The position numbers and the translations under genes are program-made. The notes beneath the pieces were generated by a model that was not told the origin of the DNA, ran no database searches, and was given only the letters and a program-made list of their open reading frames with translations. From CAMDHY01 sp046156265 (lineage in GTDB: Bacteria > Pseudomonadota > Alphaproteobacteria > Rhizobiales > Segnochrobactraceae): a stretch of 64,000 nt of DNA. How positions within the stretch are numbered: position 1 is the stretch's first letter; every line of letters starts with the position of its first letter. Below are positions 16,969 through 26,403 of the stretch, piece after piece. The DNA lies in the NCBI RefSeq assembly GCF_046156265.1, contig NZ_JAWDIR010000011.1, forward strand, positions 620,001 to 684,000, in the 5' to 3' direction.

Positions 16969-18536
16969 GTGCAAGAGTTAATTGAAGAAGCGATCGTCCG
17001 GAAGGCACGCTCTGTACTGAATGGTATTAAAGCGTCGAACGCCGTCGCGTTAAAGAATGCAGACCGATACAATAAGCGAACAGGTGAAACCGCTGGCCTG
17101 CCCTCGACGTCTGCTCCGACGTGGTGGCGGTTCCACCCGCATTTTGATCCCTGCTATTGCATCACCCATGCCAAGTACATAAGCAAAACTATTTGGAGAA
17201 AGCTCCAAGCAGACTCCTACACACCTGTCCCCGCAATTCAATTCGATTTGCCAAAAGCAGACGGCACTTCACGCAAGATCATGGCATTTTCGGTGCCTGA
17301 CTCGGCGCTGCCAATGTTGTACACAGGGCGGCAACTAAAAGAAATATATCGCTATTCTCGAGATTTAGCTATGCTTATCGACCTGATCAGAATGTTTTTG
17401 ATGCAGTTGTCAATCTGTCTCGATCACTTGAGTCCCCAAAATCCTATATCATTCAATACGATTTCTCAAAATACTTTGATACAATAGATCACTCTTATCT
17501 AACCAAAATAATTCTAGAAAAAAGACTCTTTCTGCTCACTGCTGCCGAAAGATCCGCAATTAGATCATTCATGTCTCACAGATTTGCGCATATCACGACA
17601 TATGAAAAAGGATCATTTGACATTCGTGATAAGGGGGTTCCTCAGGGAAGTTCTTTGTCGTTGTTTTTATCAAACATAGCGGCCCATGTGCTGGATTTAT
17701 GGCTTGAGCGTCTCAATGGTTCGTTTTTTAGGTTCGCAGACGATGTAGTTGCCGTTGCGCACAGTTACACAGATGCAACCGCAATCGCTTCTGCCTTTAG
17801 GCATCATTGTAATGCAGCGGGATTGCAGATTAATTACAAAAAATCGCCGGGGATAATGCTCCTTGGCGGAGGGCCAGAGAGGGAAAGGCGAACTTTCTTT
17901 CTCGATGTTGGTGATGGCGATAAACTCGATACCATTAACTTCATCGACTATCTCGGGCATAGATTTACTGGAGAAGGCGTCTGTCTTCCTAGAAGATCGA
18001 TGGCTCGTATAAAATCACGAATCTCAAGTATCATTCATAAGCACCTTTTCCTTCACCGGCGCGGAAGTTCAGGGAAATTCAGTAGAAGCAGAGTTGGTCC
18101 TGGGTTTTTTGATTGGGATTTACTGACTTGTCTAAATGAGATTCGTAAATATATATATGGAGGATTGCATGAGTCGCAGATTTCGGAGTTCTTGGACGAT
18201 GACAAGCCGCCTCCTCATGTACGAGGGCTGATGGCCTTTTTTCCGCTCGTCACCGACATGCAGCAATTGAGGGTGCTGGATGGATGGTTGGTGAATGTTA
18301 TAGAGCGCGCTCATGCCGAGCGTTTGAAAGTACTGAAGTCCAATTTTGGTGTGACCTTGCCAAAGCTGTCGAGAAAAAAGTTGATAGAAGGCACTTGGTA
18401 TAGTTATCCTAGTCTGCCGGCAAATGCGCAGCTTCCCAGCTTTGTGAGGAGTTGGCGAGTTGCGAGAAAGTATTATTTTCGGTACGGCCTGTCTAATATT
18501 AAGCCTCCAGGATATTATTCGCTTCTTGAATATTGA
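16969..18536 (+). pseudogene. Reverse transcriptase split by a single frameshift; unassigned group, AT-rich foreign island
   Basis: Two adjoining frames form one RT of about 522 residues. The first (16969-17487, GTG start after GGGGGGAG) holds RT motif 1, IQFDLPKADGTSRKIMAFSV. The second, open from 17301 to 18536, holds SYAYRPDQNVFDAV, the catalytic YDFSKYFDTID (17457-17489), GVPQGSSLSLFLSNI, the active site FADD (17733-17744), LQINYKKS and a C-terminal region of about 200 residues. Adding one A to the A4 run at 17337-17340 gives GRQLKRNISLFSRFSYAYR, a smooth RT sequence. The break could be a mutation, a homopolymer error or recoding. The FADD box and QGSSLSLFLSNI resemble defence-type unknown-group RTs more than group II introns, retrons or DGRs. 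Codon use differs sharply from the neighbours. Confidence 0.8.
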
Positions 18537-18684
18537 GAGCTTGATGGCGTGCTGTGGAGCCGAGTGAGAGACTCCCGGTCCACCTTGGCCTTAGATTGCG
18601 TCCAGCCCCACCCCACCGCGTGACGCCGCCGCCCCGACCCCTTACAACCCTTTCCCGGGCGGCATCGCCCGGGGGACCGCGCCC

Positions 18685-19584
18685 TTGATCGACAAGCTCG
18701 AATTCCTCCTCGCCCTCTCGCGCGAGCGGCACTTCGGCCGGGCGGCGGAGGCGTGCGGGGTGACGCAGCCGACGCTGTCGGCCGGCGTGCGCAGCCTCGA
18801 GGACCAGCTCGGCGTCATGCTCGTGCAGCGCGGCAGCCGCTTCATCGGCTTCACGCCCGAGGGCGAGCGGGTGCTCGAATGGGGCCGGCGCATCGTCGCC
18901 GACAGCCGCGCCATGCGCCAGGACGTCGCCGCGCTGCGCCAGGGCCTGACCGGGCACCTCCGTCTCGGCGTCGTGCCGACGGCGGTCGGCTTCGTCCCGG
19001 CGCTGACGGCGCCGCTGCGCGCCCGCCATCCGGGCCTGCGCTTCACCGTCTATTCGCGCACGTCGGAGGAGATCCTGACGCTGCTCGAAAACCTCGAGAT
19101 CGAGGCGGGGCTCTCCTATCTCGACAACGAGCCGGTCGGCCGCTCGCGCACGGTGCCGCTCTACCGCGAGCGCTACCGGCTGCTGACGACCGCCGACGGC
19201 CCGCTCGGCGACCGCGCCACCGTCACCTGGCGGGAGGTCGGCGAGGTGCCGCTCGGGCTTTTGCCGCCCGACATGCAGAACCGCCGCATCGTCGACCGGC
19301 TGCTGCGCGGCGCTGGCTCCGAGCCCGACCCGATCCTCGAATCGAACTCGGTCATCGTGCTCGCCGCCCACGTGCGGGCGGGGGGCCTTGCCACCGTACT
19401 GCCGGAGCGCCTCGCCGCGACGCTGCTGGTCGACGCGGAGGTGAAGTCGATCCCGATCACCGAGCCCGAGGCCGTCCACACCATCGGCCTGATCGTGCCG
19501 GTCCGCGAGCCGGCGACGGCGATGGCGGCGGCGCTGCTCACGGAGGCGCGGCGCCTGTCGGAGGCGCTGGAGACGGCGGGGTAG
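18685..19584 (+). CDS. LysR-family regulator, probable regulator of the formate dehydrogenase operon
   Basis: The 299-residue protein begins with a LysR winged helix (HFGRAAEACGVTQPTLSAGVRSLEDQLG) and continues as a periplasmic-binding-protein-like effector domain. The start is a TTG at 18685; no ATG is nearby and the helix begins at once. The same position, upstream of and in line with fdsGBA, is occupied by a LysR gene in many alpha- and betaproteobacteria. Activation by formate is inferred from that synteny. A 432-bp gap with an inverted repeat separates it from fdsG. Confidence 0.88.
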   Translation: MIDKLEFLLALSRERHFGRAAEACGVTQPTLSAGVRSLEDQLGVMLVQRGSRFIGFTPEGERVLEWGRRIVADSRAMRQDVAALRQGLTGHLRLGVVPTAVGFVPALTAPLRARHPGLRFTVYSRTSEEILTLLENLEIEAGLSYLDNEPVGRSRTVPLYRERYRLLTTADGPLGDRATVTWREVGEVPLGLLPPDMQNRRIVDRLLRGAGSEPDPILESNSVIVLAAHVRAGGLATVLPERLAATLLVDAEVKSIPITEPEAVHTIGLIVPVREPATAMAAALLTEARRLSEALETAG

Positions 19585-19692
19585 GGGGCGGGGCATCAAG
19601 GTGGGTTAGAGCGGGCGGGGGTCGCTCACCCCTCCGTCGTCATCCCGGACAAGCGAGGCGCAGCCGAGCGCCGATCCTCCGCCCTCTCCATA

Positions 19693-19799
19693 GTCATTCC
19701 CGGGCTTGTCCCGGGAACCCATACCTCGCGGCGAAGACAGCCTCCCGTCGTGCCGCCGGCTGGCCTCGCATGGGTTCCCGGCACAAGGCCGGGAATGAC
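19693..19799. repeat. Near-perfect 30-bp inverted repeat (alphaproteobacterial intergenic repeat)
   Basis: The arm at 19693-19722, beginning GTCATTCCCGG and ending CGGGAACCCAT, is inverted at 19770-19799 with two mismatches. The 47-base spacer contains nothing gene-like. Sequences built on GTCATTCCCGGGCTTGTCC are a widespread dispersed repeat in alphaproteobacterial genomes. A shorter related string, GTCATCCCGGACAAGC, occurs just before it at 19638. The rest of the 19585-20016 gap holds only the fdsG leader. Confidence 0.75.
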
Positions 19800-20016
19800 C
19801 CCATAGGGAGGTTCGGTGGCATCCCCAACGATAGACGTCTTCTATCGCGGCACGCCGGACGCCCGCTTGAACCCATGGCTCGCGCGGGCCTAGATTCGAA
19901 CCAATCAAGACTGCCGGGGCGCGGTGGCATGAGAGCCCCGCGTGACCCGGGCTTTCCGGTTGGGACGGGACGCCGTTCCGTGCCGACCGGGCGGGAGACG
20001 AGGAAGCGACGCCGAG

Positions 20017-20625
20017 ATGACCAGCCTCTCCACGGCCCCCAGCCCCACCCTTGGGCGCGGTGGTGCCGCTCACGCCGCACCCGGTGCCACCTCTGCCGGC
20101 GGCGGAGCCGGCCACGGTGCGGGTGCCGGTCCCGCCACCGGCCGCGTTGCCAGCCGCCATGCGCCGTGGGACGAGGCCGAGGCGCGCACCATCATCGCCG
20201 GCTTCGACGGCGTTCCCGGCGCCCTGCTGCCGATCCTGCACGCCCTGCAGGAGCACTTCGGCTGCGTGCCGGAGGCGGCGAAGCCCCTGATCGCCCACGC
20301 GCTCAACCTCTCCCGCGCCGAGGTGCATGGCGTCGTCACCTTTTACCACGACTACCGGGCCGAGCCGGCCGGCCGCCACGTCCTGAAGCTCTGCCGGGCC
20401 GAGGCCTGCCAGTCCGTCGGCGGCGCGGCGCTGCACCGCGACGTGCTCGCGAAACTCGGCCTCGACTGGGGCGGCACGACGCCGGACGGGCGGCTGACGG
20501 TGGAGGCGGTCTACTGCCTCGGCCTTTGCGCCACCGCGCCGGCCGCGCTGCTGGACGGCGCGCCGATCGGCCGTCTGGACGCCGCCCGCCTCGACGGCGT
20601 CGTGACCGGGGTGATGGCGACATGA
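20017..20625 (+). CDS. fdsG: NAD-dependent formate dehydrogenase gamma subunit (NuoE-like)
   Basis: From the ATG at 20017, which follows a GAGGAAG sequence, the protein has 202 residues. The thioredoxin-like 2Fe-2S domain has CRAEACQSVGG and, 40 residues later, CLGLCATAPA, the four cysteines of NuoE-type subunits. The first 50 residues are a low-complexity Gly/Ala extension not seen in NuoE. It accepts electrons from the beta subunit within the cytoplasmic Mo-containing complex that oxidises formate to CO2 with NAD+. The stop overlaps the fdsB ATG. Confidence 0.92.
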   Translation: MTSLSTAPSPTLGRGGAAHAAPGATSAGGGAGHGAGAGPATGRVASRHAPWDEAEARTIIAGFDGVPGALLPILHALQEHFGCVPEAAKPLIAHALNLSRAEVHGVVTFYHDYRAEPAGRHVLKLCRAEACQSVGGAALHRDVLAKLGLDWGGTTPDGRLTVEAVYCLGLCATAPAALLDGAPIGRLDAARLDGVVTGVMAT

Positions 20626-22247
20626 GCGTGCCGGACATGAACCCCGCCGGAATGACCCCGTCCGCGACCTCCGCCGCCGTCCGGATCTACGTGCCCTGCG
20701 ACATGGCGGCGATCGCCGTCGGCGCCGACGGCGTTGCGACGGCGATCGCGGCGGCCGCCGCTGCGGCGGGCCGGACGGTGGAGATCGTCCGCAACGGCTC
20801 GCGCGGCCTGTTCTGGCTGGAACCGATGGTGGAGGTGGCGACCAACGCCGGCCGCGTCGCCTACGGCCCGGTGGCGCCCGCCGACGTGGCGGGGCTGGTC
20901 GCCGACGGCCTGTTCGACGGCACCGCCGGCGGGCCGCTGGCGCTCGGGCCGACCGAGGAGATCCCCTGGCTGAAGCGCCAGACGCGGCTCACCTTCGCCC
21001 GCTGCGGCATCGTCGATCCCCTGTCGCTCGCCGACTACAAGGCGCACGGCGGCGAGGCCGGGGCCGGGCTCGCGGGCCTTGCCCGGGCGATCGAGATAGG
21101 CCCGGCCAAGATCGTGGAAGAAGTGACGGCGTCCGGCCTGCGCGGCCGCGGCGGCGCCGGCTTCCCGACCGGCATCAAGTGGAAGACCGTCGCCGACACG
21201 CCCCCCGGCCAGAAGTACATCGTCTGCAATGCCGACGAGGGGGACAGTGGCACCTTCGCCGACCGCATGATCATGGAGGGCGACCCCTTCGCCCTGGTCG
21301 AAGGCATGGCGATCGCCGGCATCGCGGTCGGTGCCACCAAGGGCTACGTCTACGTCCGCTCGGAATACCCGCACGCCATCCGCACGCTGAATGCGGCGAT
21401 CGAGATCGCCCGGCGCGCCAACGTGCTCGGCGTCTCCGTGCTGGGCTCGGCCCACGCCTTCGACATGGAAGTGCGCGTCGGCGCCGGTGCCTATGTCTGC
21501 GGCGAGGAGACGGCGCTGCTCGAAAGCCTCGAGGGCAAGCGTGGCACGGTGCGGCCGAAGCCGCCGCTGCCGGCCCACAAGGGCCTGTTCGGGCGGCCGA
21601 CGGTCATCAACAACCTCGTCTCGCTCGCCACCGTGCCGACCGTGCTCGCCCGCGGCGGCGCCTTCTACCGCGACTTCGGCATGGGCCGGTCGCGCGGCAC
21701 GATGCCGATCCAGCTCGCCGGTAACCTCAAGCACGGCGGCCTGTTCGAGACCGCCTTCGGCGTCACACTGGGCGAGCTCGTCGACGACATCGGCGGCGGC
21801 ACGATCAGCGGCCGGCCGGTGCGGGCCGTGCAGGTCGGCGGGCCGCTCGGGGCTTACTTCCCGCGCGCCCTGTTCGACACGCCGTTCGACTACGAGGCGT
21901 TCGCCGCCCGCGACGGCCTCGTCGGTCACGGCGGCGTGGTGGTGTTCGACGACAGCGTCGACATGGCGGCGCAGGCGCGCTTCGCCTTCGAGTTCTGCGC
22001 CATCGAATCCTGCGGCAAGTGCACCCCCTGCCGCATCGGCTCGACGCGCGGCGTCGAGGTGATCGACCGCATCGTCGCCGGCGAGGACGCCTCCGCCAAC
22101 CTGACGCTCGTCGCCGACCTCTGCGAGACGATGAAGTTCGGCTCGCTGTGCGCCCTCGGCGGCTTCACCCCCTATCCGGTGATGAGCGCCGTCCGCCATT
22201 TCCCCGAAGACTTCGACCGCCCGGCGCTCGCCGCCGCGGCCGAGTGA
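20622..22247 (+). CDS. fdsB: NAD-dependent formate dehydrogenase beta subunit (NuoF-like)
   Basis: The 541-residue protein fuses an N-terminal thioredoxin-like segment without cluster cysteines (residues 1-110) to a NuoF domain. The FMN/NAD loops are visible as GRGGAGFPTGIKW and NADEGDSGTF, and the 4Fe-4S site as ESCGKCTPCRIGS plus a later Cys in SLCALGG. It transfers electrons from the iron-sulfur chain to NAD+. The ATG overlaps the fdsG stop, so translation is coupled, and fdsA starts 13 bp downstream. Confidence 0.94.
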   Translation: MSVPDMNPAGMTPSATSAAVRIYVPCDMAAIAVGADGVATAIAAAAAAAGRTVEIVRNGSRGLFWLEPMVEVATNAGRVAYGPVAPADVAGLVADGLFDGTAGGPLALGPTEEIPWLKRQTRLTFARCGIVDPLSLADYKAHGGEAGAGLAGLARAIEIGPAKIVEEVTASGLRGRGGAGFPTGIKWKTVADTPPGQKYIVCNADEGDSGTFADRMIMEGDPFALVEGMAIAGIAVGATKGYVYVRSEYPHAIRTLNAAIEIARRANVLGVSVLGSAHAFDMEVRVGAGAYVCGEETALLESLEGKRGTVRPKPPLPAHKGLFGRPTVINNLVSLATVPTVLARGGAFYRDFGMGRSRGTMPIQLAGNLKHGGLFETAFGVTLGELVDDIGGGTISGRPVRAVQVGGPLGAYFPRALFDTPFDYEAFAARDGLVGHGGVVVFDDSVDMAAQARFAFEFCAIESCGKCTPCRIGSTRGVEVIDRIVAGEDASANLTLVADLCETMKFGSLCALGGFTPYPVMSAVRHFPEDFDRPALAAAAE

Positions 22248-22260
22248 GGAGGGCCCGATC

Positions 22261-25158
22261 ATGGACCGCCACGAGTTCGATCCCCATGCGGGCGACGACC
22301 ACCACCAGCCGCCGATGGCGCTGATCGAGGAGGTCGACTACGGCACGCCGGCCGCCAAGTCCGAGAAGACGGTGACGCTGACGGTCGACGGTTTCGCGGT
22401 GACGGTGCCCGAGGGCACCTCGATCATGCGGGCCTCGAAGATGGCCGGCGTCTCGGTGCCGAAGCTCTGCGCCACCGACATGCTGGAGAGCTTCGGCTCC
22501 TGCCGGCTCTGCCTGGTCGAGATCGAGGGCCGCAACGGCACGCCGGCATCGTGCACGACGCCGGTCGCGGCCGGCATGGTGGTGAAGACCCAGACGCCGC
22601 GGCTGAAGAAGCTGCGCAAGGGCGTCATGGAGCTCTACATCTCCGACCACCCCCTCGACTGCCTGACGTGTGCCGCGAACGGCGACTGCGAGCTGCAGGA
22701 CATGGCCGGCGCCGTCGGCCTGCGCGACGTCCGCTACGGCTATGCCGGCGACAACCACCTCGGCCAGCCGAAGGACGAATCGAACCCCTACTTCACCTTC
22801 GACCCGTCGAAGTGCATCGTCTGCTCGCGCTGCGTGCGCGCCTGCGAGGAGGTGCAGGGCACCTTCGCGCTGACGATCGAGCACCGCGGCTTCGACAGCC
22901 ACGTCTCGGCCGGCATGCACGAGAGCTTCTTCGAGAGCGAGTGCGTGTCGTGCGGCGCCTGCGTGCAGGCCTGCCCGACGGCGACGCTGTCGGAGAAGTC
23001 GCTGATCGAGATCGGCCAGCCCGAGCACTCCGTCGTCACCACCTGTGCCTATTGCGGCGTCGGCTGTTCGTTCAAGGCGGAGATGCGCGGCGACGAGGTC
23101 GTGCGCATGGTGCCCTACAAGGACGGCAAGGCGAACCGCGGCCACTCGTGCGTCAAGGGCCGCTTCGCCTGGGGCTATGCCAGCCACCGCGACCGCATCA
23201 CCAAGCCGATGATCCGCGCCAAGATCACCGACCCCTGGCGGGAGGTGTCGTGGGAGGAGGCGATCGGCCATGCGGCGTCCGAGTTCCGCCGCATCCAGGA
23301 CAAGTATGGCCGCAACGCCGTCGGCGGCATCACCTCCTCGCGCTGCACCAACGAGGAGACCTACCTCGTCCAGAAGCTGATCCGCGCCGGCTTCGGCAAC
23401 AACAACGTCGACACCTGCGCCCGCGTCTGCCACTCGCCGACCGGCTATGGCCTGAAGACCGCCTTCGGCACCTCCGCCGGCACCCAGGACTTCGATTCCG
23501 TCGAGGAGACGGACGTCGTCATGATCATCGGCGCCAACCCGACCGACGGCCATCCGGTGTTCGCCTCGCGCATGAAGAAGCGCCTGCGCGACGGCGCCAA
23601 GCTCATCGTCATCGATCCGCGCCGCACCGACATGGTGCGCTCGGCCCACATCGAGGCCGACTACCACCTGCCGCTTCGTCCCGGCACCAACGTCGCCGTG
23701 GCGAACGCGCTCGCCCACGTCATCGTCACCGAGGGTCTCGTGGATGAAGCCTTCGTGCGGGAGCGCTGCGACCTCGCCGACTTCTCGGCCTGGGCGGAGT
23801 TCGTGGCGGAGGAGCGCAACAGCCCGGAGGCGGTCGCCCAGTTCACCGGCGTCGACGCGGCGCTGGTGCGCGGCGCGGCGCGGCTCTTCGCCAAGGGCGG
23901 CAACGGCGCCATCTATTACGGCCTCGGCGTCACCGAGCATTCCCAGGGCACGACGATGGTGATGGCGATGGCGAACCTCGCCATGGCCACCGGCAACCTC
24001 GGCCGCCGCGGCGTCGGCGTGAACCCGCTGCGCGGCCAGAACAACGTGCAGGGCGCCTGCGACATGGGCTCGTTCCCGCACGAGTTCACCGGCTACCGCC
24101 ACGTCTCCGACGACGCCACCCGCGAGACCTTCGAGAAGCTGTGGGGCGTCGCCCTGCAGGAGGAGCCGGGCCTGCGCATCCCCAACATGTTCGACGCCGC
24201 CGTCGAGGGCACCTTCAAGGGCATGTACGTGCAGGGCGAGGACATCGTGCAGTCCGACCCGGACACCAAGCACGTGGTCGCCGGCATGGAGGCGCTCGAG
24301 TGCCTCGTCGTGCAGGACCTGTTCCTCAACGAGACAGCGAACTTCGCCCACGTCTTCCTGCCGGGCGCGACCTTCCTCGAAAAGGACGGCACCTTCACCA
24401 ACGCCGAGCGGCGCATCCAGCGCATCCGCAAGGTGATGGCGCCGAAGGCGGGCCTCGCCGACTGGGAAGCGACGATGGCGCTGTCGAACGCGCTCGGCTA
24501 CCGCATGGACTACAAGCATCCGTCCGAGATCATGGACGAGATCGCCGCCATGACGCCGTCCTTCCGCGACGTCTCCTATGCCAAGCTCGACGAGTTGGGC
24601 TCGGTGCAGTGGCCGTGCAATGCGGCAGCGCCCGAGGGCACGCCGATCATGCACGTCGACCACTTCGTCCGGGGCAGCGGCAAGTTCATGCTGACCGAAT
24701 ACGTGCCGACCGAGGAGCGCATCGGGCCACGCTTCCCGCTGCTTCTGACCACGGGCCGCATCCTCAGCCAGTACAATGTCGGCGCGCAGACGCGGCGCAC
24801 CGAGAACGTCGCCTGGCACGGCGAGGACCTGCTGGAGATCCACCCGCACGACGCCGAGGCGCGCGGCGTCCGCGACGGCGACTGGGTGAAGCTCGACAGC
24901 CGCTCCGGCTCGACCTCGCTGCGCGCCACCGTCACCGATCGCGTCGCGCCGGGCGTCGTCTACACCACCTTCCACCATCCGGAGACGCAGGCGAACGTCA
25001 TCACCACCGACTATTCCGACTGGGCGACCAACTGCCCGGAATACAAGGTGACGGCGGTGCAGATCTCGCCGTCGAACGGCCCGAGCGAGTGGCAGCGCCA
25101 CTACAAGGAACTGTCCGACGCGAGCCGGCGCATTGCGCTGCCCGAAGCGGCGGAGTGA
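22261..25158 (+). CDS. fdsA: NAD-dependent formate dehydrogenase catalytic alpha subunit (Mo-bisMGD)
   Basis: The 965-residue subunit has, in order, a 2Fe-2S domain (SCRLCLVEIEG), a His-Cys3 cluster segment (DHPLDCLTCAANGDCELQ), two 4Fe-4S motifs (CIVCSRCVRAC and CVSCGACVQACP), and the molybdopterin domain with its own CAYCGVGC. The molybdenum ligand is C390 in ARVCHSP; it is a Cys codon, so no selenocysteine is involved. It oxidises formate to CO2. Such oxygen-tolerant enzymes supply NADH during growth on C1 compounds. All cluster cysteines are present. Confidence 0.95.
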   Translation: MDRHEFDPHAGDDHHQPPMALIEEVDYGTPAAKSEKTVTLTVDGFAVTVPEGTSIMRASKMAGVSVPKLCATDMLESFGSCRLCLVEIEGRNGTPASCTTPVAAGMVVKTQTPRLKKLRKGVMELYISDHPLDCLTCAANGDCELQDMAGAVGLRDVRYGYAGDNHLGQPKDESNPYFTFDPSKCIVCSRCVRACEEVQGTFALTIEHRGFDSHVSAGMHESFFESECVSCGACVQACPTATLSEKSLIEIGQPEHSVVTTCAYCGVGCSFKAEMRGDEVVRMVPYKDGKANRGHSCVKGRFAWGYASHRDRITKPMIRAKITDPWREVSWEEAIGHAASEFRRIQDKYGRNAVGGITSSRCTNEETYLVQKLIRAGFGNNNVDTCARVCHSPTGYGLKTAFGTSAGTQDFDSVEETDVVMIIGANPTDGHPVFASRMKKRLRDGAKLIVIDPRRTDMVRSAHIEADYHLPLRPGTNVAVANALAHVIVTEGLVDEAFVRERCDLADFSAWAEFVAEERNSPEAVAQFTGVDAALVRGAARLFAKGGNGAIYYGLGVTEHSQGTTMVMAMANLAMATGNLGRRGVGVNPLRGQNNVQGACDMGSFPHEFTGYRHVSDDATRETFEKLWGVALQEEPGLRIPNMFDAAVEGTFKGMYVQGEDIVQSDPDTKHVVAGMEALECLVVQDLFLNETANFAHVFLPGATFLEKDGTFTNAERRIQRIRKVMAPKAGLADWEATMALSNALGYRMDYKHPSEIMDEIAAMTPSFRDVSYAKLDELGSVQWPCNAAAPEGTPIMHVDHFVRGSGKFMLTEYVPTEERIGPRFPLLLTTGRILSQYNVGAQTRRTENVAWHGEDLLEIHPHDAEARGVRDGDWVKLDSRSGSTSLRATVTDRVAPGVVYTTFHHPETQANVITTDYSDWATNCPEYKVTAVQISPSNGPSEWQRHYKELSDASRRIALPEAAE

Positions 25159-25165
25159 GCAGGGC

Positions 25166-26116
25166 GTGACGCGGCCGGTCTCCGTCGACGTTCCCCGCCT
25201 CGCGCTCGACCGCACCGGCGCACTCGGCTTCGGCACCCGGCGGGTGCCGGAGGAGACGGCCGTCGCGCTGACCTTCAACGGCTCCGGCCATGCCGTGATG
25301 ATGGCGACGCCGGCCGACCTCGAGGACTTCGCCGTCGGCTTCGCCCTGACCGAGGGCATCATCGAGCGGGCTGCCGACGTCGAGAGCATCGAGGTGGCCG
25401 ATCTCGAGATCGGCATCGAACTGCGGCTCTGGATCGCCGAGCACCGCATGGCCCGTCTCGCCGAGCGGCGGCGGCGGATGGCCGGGCCCGTCGGCTGCGG
25501 CCTCTGTGGCATCGAGAGCCTCGAGGAAGCGATGCGGAGTGTTCCGCCGGTGTCGGCTTCGCTCGTGCTGACGCCCGCCGAGATCGCCGCGGCGGTGGCT
25601 GCGATCGCCCCCGCCCAGGTGCTCGGCCGCGAGACGCGCGCCGCCCACGCGGCCGGCTTCTGGCGCCCGGCCAAGTCCGGCCAGACGTCGGGCGGCCCGT
25701 CGTCCGCCGGCTCGTCGCCGGGCTCCGGGTCCGCCGGTGGTGGGCTCTTGGCGCTACGTGAGGACGTCGGCCGCCACAACGCCCTCGACAAGCTCGTCGG
25801 GGCGCTCGCGCGCGAGGGCATCGCGGCTGCCGCCGGTGCGATCGTCGTGACGAGCCGCCTGTCCGTCGAGATGGTTCAGAAGACGGCGGTCGCCGGCTGC
25901 GGCGTGCTCGTCGCCGTCTCGGCGCCGACCGCGCTCGCCATCCGCGCTGCGGAGGCGGCCGGCATGACCCTCATCGGCATCGCCCGCGGCGGCGAGTTCG
26001 AGGTCTTCACCCATGCCCGCCGCATCGCCGGCTTCGCGCCGCCCGGCGACGAGGCCGAGTCGTCGCCCGTTTCGTCACCAGCCGCGCCCCTCGCAAAGGC
26101 CTCTCATGTCGCCTGA
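25166..26116 (+). CDS. fdhD: FdhD sulfurtransferase for formate dehydrogenase maturation
   Basis: The GTG at 25166, eight bases after the fdsA stop, gives 316 residues. The sulfur-transfer CxxC is seen as VGCGLCGIESLEE, with a downstream REDVGRHNALDKLVG family signature and a C-terminal KTAVAGCGVLVAVSAPTALA. FdhD passes sulfur from a cysteine desulfurase to the Mo-bisMGD cofactor, without which the alpha subunit is inactive. A 20-residue Gly/Ser-rich stretch just before REDVG looks like a lineage-specific insertion. Its 3' end overlaps fdsD. Confidence 0.93.
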   Translation: MTRPVSVDVPRLALDRTGALGFGTRRVPEETAVALTFNGSGHAVMMATPADLEDFAVGFALTEGIIERAADVESIEVADLEIGIELRLWIAEHRMARLAERRRRMAGPVGCGLCGIESLEEAMRSVPPVSASLVLTPAEIAAAVAAIAPAQVLGRETRAAHAAGFWRPAKSGQTSGGPSSAGSSPGSGSAGGGLLALREDVGRHNALDKLVGALAREGIAAAAGAIVVTSRLSVEMVQKTAVAGCGVLVAVSAPTALAIRAAEAAGMTLIGIARGGEFEVFTHARRIAGFAPPGDEAESSPVSSPAAPLAKASHVA

Positions 26117-26342
26117 CAAGCTCGTCCGCATGGCCAACCAGATCGGCACCTTCTTCGCCCACCAGGGCCACGGGCCGGACGCCGACGAGACGGCGGTGAC
26201 GGCGATCGCCAAGCACCTCGACGATTTCTGGGACCCGCGCATGCGCAGCGCCATCATCGCCCACGGTGCAACCGGCGGCGAGGGGCTCGACCCGCTGGTG
26301 AAGAAGGCAGTGGAGCGGCTGTCTGTGGAGGCGGGGGCTTAA
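26106..26342 (+). CDS. fdsD: Formate dehydrogenase delta subunit
   Basis: The 78-residue protein, MSPDKLVRMANQIGTFFAHQG onward, with HLDDFWDPRMR in the middle, matches the small FdsD/FdhE2 subunit at the end of fds operons. FdsD is thought to help maturation or stabilise the complex. It overlaps the end of fdhD by 11 bp in another frame and completes the operon. Confidence 0.92.
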   Translation: MSPDKLVRMANQIGTFFAHQGHGPDADETAVTAIAKHLDDFWDPRMRSAIIAHGATGGEGLDPLVKKAVERLSVEAGA

Positions 26343-26403
26343 GGGGCTCGCAGGGTTTTGATAGGTTGTCTGCAAGGCGATGCGGGCCGATTGAACCAAG
26401 ACC

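Noticed and set aside
17337..17347. Programmed -1 frameshifting site in the RT
   Set aside because: The frame-1 codons CTA AAA GAA do not form an X XXY YYZ heptamer. A one-base deletion in the A-run explains the data more simply, though slippage is not excluded.
16969..18536. Reading the RT as a group II intron or diversity-generating retroelement
   Set aside because: I see no domain V-like hairpin at the 3' side, no maturase or HNH motif, and no template/variable repeat pair or Avd-like gene nearby.
22165..25821. Very long open frame on the minus strand opposite the formate dehydrogenase genes
   Set aside because: It is antisense to fdsA and fdhD, has low-complexity His/Arg/Asp/Val-rich sequence and no family motifs. 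Such frames arise from high GC at third positions.
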